DNA of 64,000 nt from Krasilnikovozyma curviuscula (lineage: Eukaryota; Basidiomycota; Tremellomycetes; Cystofilobasidiales; Mrakiaceae). The DNA lies in assembly GCA_014825775.1 (NCBI GenBank), contig MVAQ01000044.1, forward strand, positions 48,946 to 112,945, in the 5' to 3' direction. A model generated the notes under the pieces. The model saw only the letters and a list, made by a program, of their open reading frames with translations. It made no database searches and was not told where the DNA came from. How positions within the stretch are numbered: the stretch's first letter is position 1; every line of letters begins with the position of its first letter. Made by a program: the position numbers and the translations under genes. Shown here piece after piece: positions 50,373 through 62,095 of the stretch.

Positions 50373-51212
50373 TCCTATAGAGAAAGAGAAATGACGAGCA
50401 GGCGTTTGTGCATTAGCAATCCCCTTGTGACATGAACTTGGACTTGTACTCTTACCTTTACCATACTATACAAAGATAAAACAAACATTCACCCAGTGAT
50501 CAGCTGTGATAAACCGCTGTAGCTCTGGTTGGGTATACGCTCACCTCTACAAGGAACAGCTCGAACGGGTTCTGCGTCCGAGTCGAGTCCATTTTGTCTT
50601 CCGGTCGGTTGGAGAGTCGCTGTTGGTGGTTGGAAGCAGCATCTGCCATATAAGAACCGACCAAGGGCTTCCCCTAGCGCCCGACAAGGCTTTCTGAACA
50701 AAGAGCGGAGCGTGGAAACCAGAAACGGATGGGCTGGACGTTCGACGCCGTGAGCGAGACGCGAAAATATGGGATTTTTGGAGCCCAGGCCCTTGCGGCG
50801 GTAGTCATTATCCTGGAAGGGAGGTTGGATGGGAAGCTTTACAGGCCCGAAGGGATCCCAAGACCTGCATTTTTCCGGGATAAGGTCCTTTGAAGGAAAG
50901 ATAAGTGTGGATTTGGAACAGAGCAAAAACGCCTGGACGCTTTTCTGCTGTCACCATATCGAAGAAAGGAATCTTTTAACCGCAAGGTCAAAGTTTGCAC
51001 AGCAAATAAGATTCTAGCTCTATCGTTGAATGGAAACGCAGCGAAGTTAAAGGGCAAGACGTTTAAAATAAAAGCCTTGAGAAAACTCGCGTCTTGTTTA
51101 CATTTCCTGCGACCTGCGATATCACTAATGTGCTCGATGCGTCGAATGATACAAATCTTGTTCTCCAATCGAACTTTCGAACAAATGTCAACCTCAATGC
51201 ATTGAAGATTCA
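50373..51212. promoter_or_regulatory. Histidine-kinase promoter region
   Basis: About 840 bp between the kinase start and the DUF202 gene. A 145-codon minus-strand frame (50489-50926) has no recognisable feature and probably reflects composition. A TATA-like TTATATGG lies on the minus strand near 50647-50654, which would suit a kinase transcript with a leader. Confidence 0.4.
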
Positions 51213-52015
51213 TCATGACGCTTCCAAGTGCCAAACGATATACACTAGGCCAATTTGCATCAACCCAATGACGACTGTCGACAGTATAACGGCATTTCCA
51301 GCGGTCCTCACCTGATCAAAGATTGAAACAGTCCTCCTCAACCCATCAAACGCTGACGGACCCTCAAATGTCAGCCGGGGCGCGGTGGCGGGTGTCAACC
51401 TCGCGCCTTGCTTTGTTGTTGATGATGAGACGACGACGCCGAGACCGATCGGGATGAGGTTGATGTTGTGCGACCTCTTGTGGGAGACAAAAAGTATAAT
51501 AGAGCCGATAAAAGTGTATAGTAGTCCAACTTGATGAAACGCGGAACGTCAGGAGGGGGTGCGGTGTACCGTTGAAGAACAGGAACCAAGAAACTCACTC
51601 GGCTCGAACCGGTGGTCAAATAGGCGTAGAATGACTCCTCCGAAGACTAGCATTGATAAAGCTGTTCTGGTCCAAGCCCTACAAAAGCTATAATCAGTGA
51701 GAGAGTCTTCAAAGTTGATGGAAACGAGACAAAATCACCCATCATGGGTTCTTTGAAGAGCCCTCAAGTCGAGCAGCTGGTCAAAGACACCAAGACTATC
51801 CGTCAGAGTGTTTCCTATTTCTTTAGCTAGTTCCAAGCCGAAATCAGTTCACTCACCTGCGTCGGTGAGAGAGCTGCAGTACCTGCACTACAACGCCCCT
51901 CCAAAAGTCAGCACACACATGTGTCATACGAACCTCCAGAAATCACTTTAGCTCACCTCTCTAGAACTCTATGGTCTGTGTTGCTCCTGCTCGAGAAGGT
52001 GGCGTAGTTCGACAT
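51213..52015 (-). CDS. DUF202-family membrane protein
   Basis: A small three-helix membrane protein. Spliced exons give MSNYATFSSRSNTDH, LGVFDQLLDLRALQRTHDG, then the DUF202 core RAWTRTALSMLVFGGVILRL with family-typical RTAL, then IGLLYTFIGSIILFVSHKRS. After a polar linker comes the last helix, AGNAVILSTVVIGLMQIGLV, ending WHLEAS. DUF202 domains also occur in bacterial YidH and in yeast Vtc subunits; their molecular role is undefined. At least four introns were inferred. One is only about 42 nt, so exon joins near the N-terminus are tentative. It is divergent from a second DUF202 gene. Confidence 0.72.
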
Positions 52016-52383
52016 GCTATTCATCGCAGTCCCAAAGGACGTTCGTCAAAATGGCAACGAAACGCATTCGAAAGAAGAACGCTCCCGAACACTCACTTGT
52101 CTCTGTAGAAGACGCCTGTTCATACTACCATGGCACCTTTGTTGACCATCGAGGGAAACACAGAAGGTTTTCGACTTGTGGTGTGGGCCAGAGGCGTTAA
52201 GTCGTGATTTGACGAAAGCGACAGGCACACCTCTGAGCAAATTGATCGACCGCTGACCAGCTTCAATGTCTGTGAAACCTTCACCCAATCAAACCCTCAG
52301 CTGATACTCCCCCTTTTGGACCCAAAGGACAGTCTCTGCTATCAGGGCTCTCTGTCGAATCTGTCGCGTTGGTGGCGTAGGAA
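52016..52383. promoter_or_regulatory. Shared promoter between two DUF202 genes
   Basis: A 368-bp interval between divergent starts. Some short + strand frames begin here but none joins sensibly to the downstream gene. Confidence 0.45.
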
Positions 52384-53195
52384 ATGAGCTCTGCTTTGTC
52401 CGTATCAGCGAATGAGCCCCTGCTGCCCAATATTGCGACAGGACGGCTCCAGCAACGGAGCAGGTTCTCGAGATGGCTCGAGAACCTGGGACTGACAAGC
52501 TTGATACTCGACAACGTGGGCTCAGTTGGTGAGTGTTTCCTGTTCCAGGCAGTCTGAGGTCTTGCATTCGCAGATCACTGATTTCTAGCCACTGTATTGA
52601 ATCGTAAGCGAGGGACCATCTGGCATCAGAAAGAACTTATCTAGCGTGGCTGAGGACATCTCTATCCTTCTGCTCGGCAGGACTAGGTACGAGTTGTCTC
52701 CCCTGTCCTCCAGCCGCAGTCGCTGCCAAACTGAAAAAGCATATTTACGTTCCTCACACACAGCGGCAACCCAACTCCTCTCACTCGGAAACAACAACCA
52801 TGATAAGTTGATGCTGGTGGCCATGACGAGTAACGCTCAAAACACACCAGAGATGGAAGCGTACTTGCATTCACGGATAGCGGCGTTGGCCAAAGCGAAG
52901 CACCACGAGAAGTATGCAAAACCCTTAGGTCTGATTCTAATATGGTGAGCCCAATCTATCCATTAGGTTCACCTGAGTCGCCTTAGTAATAAAATCGCTT
53001 CTGTCTCGCAATCTCAGCCTCGGTCTCGCCATCCTCATTATCGGACAGATCAGGTTCTCCTCTGTCCAGAGGCAGCTCCTCGTCAACCGTTTTCCAACGA
53101 TTCGGAACTCTGTATTCGGCGTCAGTCTGAGCACGGGAGCGATTGTGCTGACCGTCTTAGGTGTTTTGATCTCCAGCGCTCTGTATACGATATGA
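52384..53195 (+). CDS. DUF202-family membrane protein (second copy)
   Basis: The N-terminal exon encodes MSSALSVSANEPLLPN and ends LILDNVGSV. An AAG acceptor joins it to ARDHLASERTYLAWLRTSLS, which is the DUF202 core (ARDHLA-ERT-LAW-RTSL). Two more introns give GLAATQLLSLGNN, YAKPLGLILICLGLAILIIG, and a last exon with QIRFSSVQRQLLVNRFP and helix TGAIVLTVLGVLISSALYTI. Three helices and about 190 residues are typical. Function is unknown. It ends only 49 bp from the convergent TRAPP gene. Confidence 0.75.
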
Positions 53196-53244
53196 CCTTA
53201 TTTTGGTTTAGACAAAGATAACCCTTATATCAAGCATTTGATTT

Positions 53245-56200
53245 CTACGAAGATATGACAAATGTCGACCGCTGCGAGCTCGGCAGGACCTCGATGCGCT
53301 CGGCGGCGCGCTCGAGATAGCACTCTATTCCACCGTTGGAGTTGTCTTGAGATGAGGAGGTGATGGCAACGCGTGGAAGAAAGAGGGAGCCGTGCTGAAC
53401 AGGGATCAATGTAAGGGTCGTTTCAAAGTTGGCCTTTGACTATACAAGGCACGAAAGAACATCAGAAGAGTGCAAATTAAAAAAGGAAATTGGAGGGGAA
53501 ACCAAAAGGGAAAGAGACAGACCGAAGCCACAAAGGACGACTTCTTCTTTCCGGAAACCAGCCATCGCTCGAAATCCGTCGCGAAATCATAGTAAAGCTG
53601 ATCTCCTTCTGCAGAGCAATTGTCCTCAACGGCTTTTTTACCAGACCAGAGGAAGGTGCTGGATATCGTGAGGCGCGTCAGGAGGGATTGACCGACGTGG
53701 TACGGCGGCGCGGAGATTGGTTTCAGGGTGATGGTGCACAGTATCTGGTACGTCCAAAAAAAATCAGCGAATAAGTACGGGAGGGAATCGAGGAGAAAAG
53801 ACTCACCCGTCGTATCGGTACATCCACAGGAATACTCAGCGTCATCCAAGGACAGTCGTCTAGTATTTTCCCCACATTACCAGCACCATCCAGAGCCTGC
53901 AAAAACCAACAACTTCAGTCATAGTACGAGTAGTTTTAGAAAATCACAAATCAGCCCTACATCTTCGATCTTATCATTACCAAACTCTAGCCCGTCAAGC
54001 CCATGATCGAGATAGAGATTCTCCCATCCTGTATTGGGAACTATTTTTTCGACATCTTCTTCATACGGTAGCAGTTTCTTTAGAATATGAGCAATTTCTA
54101 CAGGAAGAGGGCGGTACGTGATGGTAAGTTTGAGAGGCGAGTGATCTATAAGATTTAAGAGGGCAGGTAAGAACATCACATCTCATCAGAAGAAGCCAAC
54201 AAAGCTGACCTTCAGCAGACTCCGAACGAGGCGATAGTTTGAATAAGAACGAAGCTGGCTTCTTTGGTCCTACTGACAAAGACGTATTGGCTTCTTGACA
54301 CTGTTGGATATGTATCGCTTCTCCACTTGGTTCTGCTTCTTCCACTGTAGAGACCTCAAGTGAAGCACTTTTTACTCGGACGTACTGCCGCCCATCACTC
54401 GAGATCGTGAACTTCGAGAACAGACTGGCAAAGAAAAAAGAAAAACCACAACCCCCCTCTTCAATCAGTGCCTGAATCCGGACGGATGTGGGCTAAACTA
54501 GACAGGTATTTCCTCACCAGTTTGGCCTGAAAATATCCTGCACATTGACGGCGATCGGAAGTGCCAGGCGCAGGTCGCGCGTCTTCCTGAAAGCACGTCG
54601 CTGTTTAGGTCGTTTGGTCGTGTTGTAATAATCGATTGAGATCCTCGTCGTAACGAATCCCGTTTGGAAGGTGCCGTGGTAAGGGACCGAGAGGATGATT
54701 TCGCACTCTGGTCGGATACCTTCTAGGAGAAGAGTTTCATCGTCTTGACCTTGGATCAGGTCAACCTCTGAAAGAAGTGACAAGTTGTGTTATTGAAGGA
54801 ATCGACCCGATCGGTAGAAGAAATAAAGCGTACCACCAGACACGACCTTGGCTTGAGTCATGATAAACACCAGCTCGTTCTCAGGGACCTTCATGTTGAC
54901 TGTAGCAGAGCGCAGTTCATTTCTCCCACTGAAGATATGGAGCATCACTGCTGGCTCAACATCCAGTCTCAGATTCACGGGCATCGCAACCTTGGCATTG
55001 AGCGCTTGACGGTCCTTCTTGATCCTAAATACGGCTTTTTGGGTGACATTGGATGTGTAGATGTAGTGGAACGCGAGGCGTGAGATACGAACTTGGGAGC
55101 GTTCGAGCGCAAAGAGACCCGACACGGGCATCGCACAAGATACGGGGATTATGTTCTCGCCTGGCTTCAGTTCAGAACGGATCCCTGAAGTGAACCAGAG
55201 CTGTTCAAGTTCTTTACCGGAGAGACACACTCGGACGTCGTCAACAGAGACGGCCTGAAAGCGAGCAACAGAGCTTCAGTGCTTCGCCCAAAAAAAAAAA
55301 AGGAAAAAAGGAGGAGGGTTTGTAATACTGACAAAGGACATGAAGTTTGTGATTTTGACCCTGAGGACACACCCGTCTTCACCGTCCGCAGGTGAAGCGT
55401 CTTCAGACGCCTGTTCGATCTGGAAAGCCGGGTGTTCCATAAACGGCATTTCTGCATAAATGACAGTCCATGATAGATCGATCAGTCTTGTCATCTGGAA
55501 ATAGAGAAGATGCCAAACAGAGTCACATACCTTTCTCGAGCATTGTCCCCGCTTCGCGAAGGAACCCGACCCATCTCTGGGCGGCGTCAAACTCGTTCGT
55601 CTCCACCGACAGCTTCATGACTTCAATGACGTCCCTCATCCACTCGACACCCCTTGGTAATTGAAGCTTCTCTTGACAGTCCAATGCCTGGCCTCGGAAG
55701 AACAACTCAAGCGAAGGCCACCGCTGGAGCGAGTAAAACTTGAACAGCGTCAGATAGGCGTCCAGTGCATGGCGTATTCGACCACGATGGTAGTCTAGGG
55801 ATGCAAGCATTGCTTTCACACCCATTGCAGCGCGGCTTTTACCGCTCTCACCGAGACAGTCAATCGTCCTCTTGGCCACAGCAATAAACAGCGAGTCAAA
55901 CGAATCCTTCGAGTCCCTCGCTTTAAGCAGTTCTTTATTAGTGATCAGAGCGGACGATGTTGCTGGTACTGGTGGTTGAACTGAAGGTGGGAAAGGGAAC
56001 ATTTTGATGAGGTGAGACGATTGGAGACCGAGAGTGACCAGTTGAGTGAGCGCCAGTTGGTACAGTTCTCCTTTGATGGGCATAGACTCTGATGTTGTTG
56101 AGGTGGTTGTATCAAGTAAGATAACACACTGTGAGTAGATCCATGACTCGAGGAAGTTGGTTGGAAGCAAGTTCTTTTGACAAAAACGAGAGAAAGGAGA

Positions 56201-57396
56201 GGATTAGCATCACGCAAGGAACTGGGTTCTTCTTCCTGTACTGTAGTCAATCCACTTACGGTGGCAGGTTCGAGCATTACTGCCAACTCTCTAATGAAGT
56301 TTATTCCCTTAGACGCGACCTGGTTCACCCTTCCAGCTGCAACCAACACTTCAGACTGCCGCGCAAACAGGTAAACGCGGAAGTCAAAGATAGAGATCGA
56401 GTTGGCTTTGATCATTTCCCGGTATGGTTTGCTTTCCATTGATAAGATCGAGTCGGAATCAGCAGAGGAAGGGGACGTCGTGATGAGTTTGCCGAAATAC
56501 GAGACGCCTCGTTCTACACCGCCAAACGCGTTGAAACATTCGTCAGAGAATACTTACACGACCGCAAGAAGCTTTTGATTACCTTTCAGCACTTGAAAGA
56601 AGATAGCCTCGAGCTCGTCATACTGGAACAACGCGTCTTCCAAAAGACCGATCCCTTCAAACGAATGAGCAAGGCTCTCTTTGAGCAAGAAGAATTCGCA
56701 GAAGTTAAAGCCTGTACCCAGACGCTGTCCCTCCATCTCCTTTATCTCTTCTTCTCGCTGAATAACCTGGGCATCGAATGAACTGATGAGTCCCTCTTTG
56801 ATCTTGGCGGTGAGGTCGGTCCAGGTTTCAGGAGCGGAGCTAGTGGGGTTGAGGACGACGACTCTGTCCTTCTTTCCGACGTTAAAGTCGCCTCTGATTT
56901 TATCTGCTATTGAACCTTTGATTTGGAAGAGGCCTTTGGTCTTGGAAGCTGAGGCAGGAAGGTCTTTGGCTAGCTGAACTATCAGCCATTCCTGGTGCTT
57001 CTTCCCTTGAACGAGGTTTACCCAATCCCTGATCTGACCTTTGATAGAATTCTTGTATTGATCGTGGTCCTATAAGCATTACGAAAACTTAATTTCACTG
57101 GGCTTTCGGTGCTACTGGCCTATCGTTTCACTCACATCACACTGGACGAAATACAGGTTGACAAATGTCCCCTCCTGGAACGGCCCTTTAGTACCTGGAA
57201 TACCATCACTCCCACTTCCAAGTTCCCTCAGTGAGATATCCATAGCCTGAATTGTTCTGATGGCTGGCCGGGATAGCGGTTTCCAGTGGAGATTCTTGAG
57301 TGGGAACTTTGCCTTCAGCGAATCCTTGGTCGAAGCAAAGTCATCGCTGGCCAGGAGCAAAGGATGAGCTGAATAGCTCAGTATCAAGCTCTTCAT
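53245..57396 (-). CDS. TRS130: TRAPPII subunit Trs130 / TRAPPC10
   Basis: A large tethering-complex subunit that acts at the late Golgi and with TRAPPII activates Rab11/Ypt31-type GTPases. Family landmarks: SYSAHPLLLASDDFASTKDS and PLKNLHWKPLSRPAIRTIQ near the N-terminus; EWLIVQLAKDLP; and the highly conserved FFLLKESLAHSFEGIGLLED then ALFQYDELEAIFFQVL. A helical middle region follows (YHRGRIRHALDAYLTLFKFY) and then Ig-like beta-rich domains (YRPLPVEIAHILKKLLPYEE). The last exon ends RSTFVISS. More than ten introns. The start at 57396 (MKSLILSYSAHP) fits the family; the longer frame to 57519 looks atypical. The terminal stop lies 49 bp from the convergent DUF202 gene. Confidence 0.87.
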
Positions 57397-57847
57397 AGCA
57401 CACAGACTCCCAGTTGGCAGGTTGGAGCTGCTCCCCTCGTTGATGGCAATGATGTGAGTAACTTGGATTGTGGCTGTCGACGGATGGAAAGCATAGAGAA
57501 TGGCCCCTCTAACGGTCAAAAGGTGCCTTCGCCCAAAGTTCTCACTTTTGAAAGAATCAGTACAATGTGATAGGTGTATTGATTATAGCTTCTAAGATCT
57601 GGTTAGCTGCCAGAGAGACTCTTGGACGTGTTTCCTTGAAGCAGCGGTCGGCTAGCGAGTCTGCTGCTCCAGCGAGTGCTACTTTCTTTGACTCATATAC
57701 AAGATAATATTTTTGTGCAGAAGGATGTCTATTTCTGCTTAGAAAAATGGGATGCGATTGTGTTTGCATGGCATGTCTGGCTGCGGCATACTCCCCCACG
57801 CCTCAACGCTCATCCTGATCAACCAGAACGGCCAAAACTGCATGTCT
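57397..57847. other. Intergenic region
   Basis: Promoter side of TRS130 and 3' side of the permease. Open frames here (57557-57799 minus) match nothing known. Confidence 0.35.
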
Positions 57848-60119
57848 TTATACCTTTTCTTTGCTGTCATTCGCATCTGAGGCTGTTACAAGAACTTCGG
57901 CCACTTGGGTTTTACCGTGAAAGGTGTGGACGATGCCGTTGTAGTGATGGCGACCCCACACGGCGTACTACGAACAAGGGAAGGGGTCCGCTTAGGACAA
58001 GTACTGGCATCTTATACCAGTATACAAAGCTCACCTGAAGCAACACGATGAGGATGACACCGCCGATCGCAACGATAGCGTAGTTCATGTTCTGAGGCGT
58101 GACTGGTGTAGCCGTCGGGAGGATGAAGAGAATCGACATGACAAAGATGAAGAGCATGCCAGAGAGATTTATGATCCACGAGAACTTGCCAAGGTGGAAA
58201 GGACCTCGAAGACCGTCGAGACCACTGGGCCAGAGAACGCGACAGAGCATTGGCATTGAGTATGAGAGAAGAACTGAGATTGCCGCACTGATCCAAATCA
58301 AAGCAGTTAGAGTATTGCACCAAATTAACAGCATGGGAGAGTGTGAACCTTGACAAGATGGCATTGAAAGCGATGGTCGAACCGATGTAAGCTGCGCAGA
58401 TAGCACAACCAATTACGACACTGAGCCAGAGCCCCGCCATGGGCACATCGTACCTGTTTTGATACATGAACACCTTCTGAAAAGGGAACGCTCTGCGAGT
58501 TTCCGTCGTTGCGATATCAGCGGGGTGAATGATTAAGGAGACAAGAAGATTCGATCTCACCGGTCACGGGCCAGAGCGAAGAACAGTCTCGAGCTAGCAG
58601 TATAGGCAGTCTGAGCGGCAAACAGCTGGGCTATCATGACGACTACCAGGCACAAGATCGCTAATGAGGGTCCGCAGGTGTCGTAGAAGAGTTGAGCGAT
58701 TGGGATAGAGTATGATGTTCCTTGGATAGACGGAATCGATTGGACGGTGAAGAGAAGCGTGAGAAGATCTGTTATAAAAGTGAGCATTATCAACTTTCGT
58801 TTTGGTGTGAGAAACGAGATGGACGTGAAAGCTTACAGATCAACCCGATGAACCAAGATCCCAAAATGGAGGTCGCTACTCCAACCGGAGCGAGCCAAGC
58901 TGCGTTTTTAGCCTCTTCAGCCACTTGTGCAGCTGTCTCAGCGCCCTCGAGAGTATATACTAAACGGAGAGTTGAAGTAAGTTGAAGGCAGGCCTTTCAA
59001 ATCAAACGGAAAGAGGACCACACACTCACCAGCCTGCAAGAACCCTAGAAGAACGACAAACCCTCTATTCTCCCACCCAGTAAAGTTCTCGAAATCAAAG
59101 AACACGAATGAACCTGTGTTCTTAACAGGAGCCTTAACGAATAACGTGATCACCAGCACAAATGTACCTCCTAGCGTCCAGAATACGGCTGTGGAAGCAA
59201 CGAGGCCAATCGCTTTGCTCCCAAACGAATTGACAATACCAGAGACGATACAGATACCCCATGCGATAGCTGCCGTTTCGACAGGCTTGAAAGAGCGGCC
59301 TGTACCAATCTCGATGGCGCTGACAAGGTACAGCGCAGTAGAGAGGTTGCCAGAGGTACCTGTGAAAACCATAGCCCATGCGTAGACATTCCCAGTAAGG
59401 AAACCTTTTGGAGATTATTTTGTGGTTAGACGTGCGTTCTCTTGTGGTATAGAGCATCAAAGCGCGCACCTAACCATTTCGATTCAGGTCGCAATCTAAC
59501 GAAAAAGCACTGAAGATAAGTCGGCGAATCATAAGTCAAGTAAAATTGCTAGGAAAGCATTACCTGCAAGTCCAGTAGTACAGCCCTATCCCATTAATAT
59601 GAAAAAAAAAAAATATCAGCATTACCCAATCTGAACTACACGGGAATCACCGGTGTGTTACCTCCTGCAGTCGGGAACGCAGAGCAGATCTCGGCCAAGC
59701 TCAAAGCGATCAAGAACATGAACAGCGAGCATATATTCCATCCCCAGAATAACGACAGTGGTCCACCACTGAACAAGCCCGTCTGGCAACAAACGTTTCT
59801 CTTCGTAAACGAGGGCATAGGAGGAGATGGAGGGTGAAGAACTCACTTGAAATGCTGCAGACATTCCCGTGAGAATGCCAATGGCTGTGAAAGAGATGCC
59901 TACAACTCCGAAACTCGACATATCTCTCTAGCATTGGCCGAATACAGCGGGAAGAGGACACTTGAGCTCGAAGATCAACAAAGAAAGAGGTGCGAGACGA
60001 CTAGACGTAAAGAGAATGGGAGGACTGACCTTAAAAGTCTTTTCATATCCAATTCCATTCAGTACTTCTTCATCCCTTTGAGCGACCTCTGCGTCCCTCG
60101 TGGTGGTCGTGGTGGCCAT
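57848..60119 (-). CDS. APC-family amino-acid/GABA-type permease
   Basis: A plasma- or vacuolar-membrane transporter with about twelve helices. After MATTTTTRDAEVAQRDEEVL and GYEKTFKRDMSSFGVVGISF come the first helices, with AFQTGLFSGGPLSLFWGW and ALSLAEICSAFPTAGGLYYW, the consensus APC segment. Later landmarks are TLEGAETAAQVAEEAKNAA, the family's amphipathic loop, and SRLFFALARDRAFPF. The C-terminus is hydrophilic and ends NDSKEKV. This arrangement is seen in fungal GABA, choline and other amino-acid permeases; I cannot fix the substrate. About nine introns are inferred, including a 22-nt micro-exon. Confidence 0.87.
59564..59585 (-). other. 22-nt micro-exon in the permease
   Basis: Bounded by a GATAG acceptor and a GTAATG donor, it encodes the middle of PTAGGLYYWTCR. 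The APC consensus is complete only if this exon is included. Confidence 0.7.
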
Positions 60120-60800
60120 CGCGTCTCACTGCTTCGTACGCGAGCTCTAGTCCTGTGCTTATCAGCCCCAATGAAGTGGGAATGATTCCTAAGAGAAAGG
60201 AAGATGTGGTTGGGAGTGGATGGGCGGGTAGTGGGTCCCCCCAATGTGGCTGTTATTTTCTTTCGTTTTGGTACGCCAGGAGATAGGGAATCCTGGCTAT
60301 AAATTGAAGCTACACGCCTCTAATTAAGTAGCGCGTGTGTCCACGCCAATAGTCGCACTGGCCACAGAAAAACCTTTCTTTTGATGAGATACTTTCTGTT
60401 CGTCAGAAGTGATTGAATCGCATACAAGGTTGTATTTATTTGTCTGGTGAAAACATTCTTGATGGAATTTGAGAACAGACTCTCAGAGTCCTGGAATGAG
60501 TAGTAATGAGGACGAGAAGATGATAATATGATGAGAAGAGAGGAAGAAGAGCAAGACCCAGGACCCATTGTGAGATGTTAAAAAGAAGAAGAGGTATGTA
60601 CGAATGCGCAGTTTTGAAAAGAATGTACAACAGCGCGAAACCAAACCCGTCTCCAATAAGAAAAGCCGTGAACCAAAGAAGGGGGGTTGAGACAAGATGG
60701 GGACAGAAAACCTGTTTTGAGAACCAAGGGATGAGGATTGATGGTAGATGGAGCGGGCAGATGGCGCTTTGGGGGAAATCAGGTGAGATGAGAAGGCGAT
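60120..60800. other. Intergenic region
   Basis: Permease promoter and 3' region of the bZIP gene. No coding exon seen; several short frames only. Confidence 0.35.
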
Positions 60801-62095
60801 TTACAAGAGTCGGCGTCGATACTGTTCGATGATCTTAGCCAAGCTCTCATTCTTCTGTTCCGAATCCCGTAGTCGAGCTTCAGCTTCCTGGATGAGTTTA
60901 TCTGCGCAGGTAGAGCACACGAAAATCAGCGCGTGCGACGATGAGGAGCGGGGAAAAGTAACATACCTTTTTCACCAAGGATGACAGTGATATTCTGAAT
61001 CTGAGACTTTCTTCTCTCTCTAAACGTCTTGGCTGCGTTCCTATTCACCTGTTTGCGGAGGCAAAACGCAGCGTGGTTAGTAACGCTCTCGCTCGAATGA
61101 AGGAGAGTGGTACTCACAGCTCTACGTTTTTCCTTCTTAGCCAATTGAGCTTCATCCAACCCTGCATCGCTTCCTCTCACACCTCTTCGCCTCGGTGGCT
61201 GCGAGGGCAGCACCTTCCCGCCGGGGTTCGTGCTGGACTCTGGGCTGTTAGCCGCCGACGTGTACACGAGCTTTGAGGACGAAGCGATGGAGGAGCTCGA
61301 GTTGGATCTAGACGATCTCTTCCTCGTAGAAGAGCTGGCTGGTGGGAGGGTCGAGGTGAAGGAGGATGACTGTGCAGTTGTCGCCGTGGGGGAGGTTTCT
61401 GAACCGAAAGGTGGTGGCGGGAAGGTGAAGGCAGGTGGTGGTGCGAGAGGAAGACTGTTGGTCGGCGAGAGCGAGTCGGGCTGCTGGTTATTGAAGGCGA
61501 GGAGAAGAGGGTCGAAGGGATTCAGATGGGGGAAGGTCTCTGGGACTAAAAAAAGTGAAACATGTGCGAGCACAGGGGTCGGATTCTATTTCTTCGTTCT
61601 CTTCTGAAAGGAAAAGAGGGTCGTCGACTCACGTCGGTAGAAGTCACTATATGATCCTGGATTGATTATGTTTCCAGCTTGAGGGGTGGTGTTGCTATTG
61701 GCCAAGCTGATGGTCGACGCGGAGTGCGGGGGATACGGCGCTGTCCAGCTCAACCCAGTAGTGCTGGTCTCAAACTGTTCAAGCGAGTTAATCGCCGCCT
61801 CATCAGCCCCCATCTCATCCTTCTCACCGCCGAACGAAACGGGGAACGACATTTCGAACAGCGTTGAGGGCGAGTTGAGATGGTGGGAGGACAGATCAGA
61901 TAAGCTCGTCGACGCTGAAGGAGCACCTGTGACGACGCCACTACTGCCGCCGCTGAATGGATCGCAGCTGATATGGCTGCTGCTGTTGGAACTATCTGCA
62001 CTGCTGTAGATGCTGCTGTTGGATGAACCTACAAGGTTGTCTTGGTTGGACCATGATGTGAGGAACTCATCGAAGGAGAAAGCTTGTGAATCCAT
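60801..62095 (-). CDS. bZIP transcription factor (second)
   Basis: A long Ser/Pro/Asn-rich N-terminal region starts MDSQAFSFDEFLTSW and ends in a Lys/Arg-rich stretch (DEAQLAKKEKRRA). The basic region AVNRNAAKTFRERRKSQIQN follows, in which N-x2-AA-x3-R is the bZIP signature, then a coiled coil ITVILGEKDKLIQEAEARLR and SEQKNESLAKIIEQ, ending YRRRLL. The zipper leucines are irregular and short, so the dimerisation region is weak. The basic region does not closely match Gcn4, Cys3 or Atf1 as I know them, so the target pathway is open. Four introns are inferred, two in the bZIP domain itself. It is not close to the Cys3-like gene in sequence. Confidence 0.75.

Noticed and set aside
50489..50926. 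145-codon minus-strand frame upstream of the histidine kinase
   Set aside because: No recognisable domain, odd composition, and it occupies the likely promoter.
51600..51616. GGTTCGAGCC on the minus strand, resembling a tRNA B box
   Set aside because: It falls in a coding exon of the DUF202 gene and no A box or cloverleaf lies upstream.
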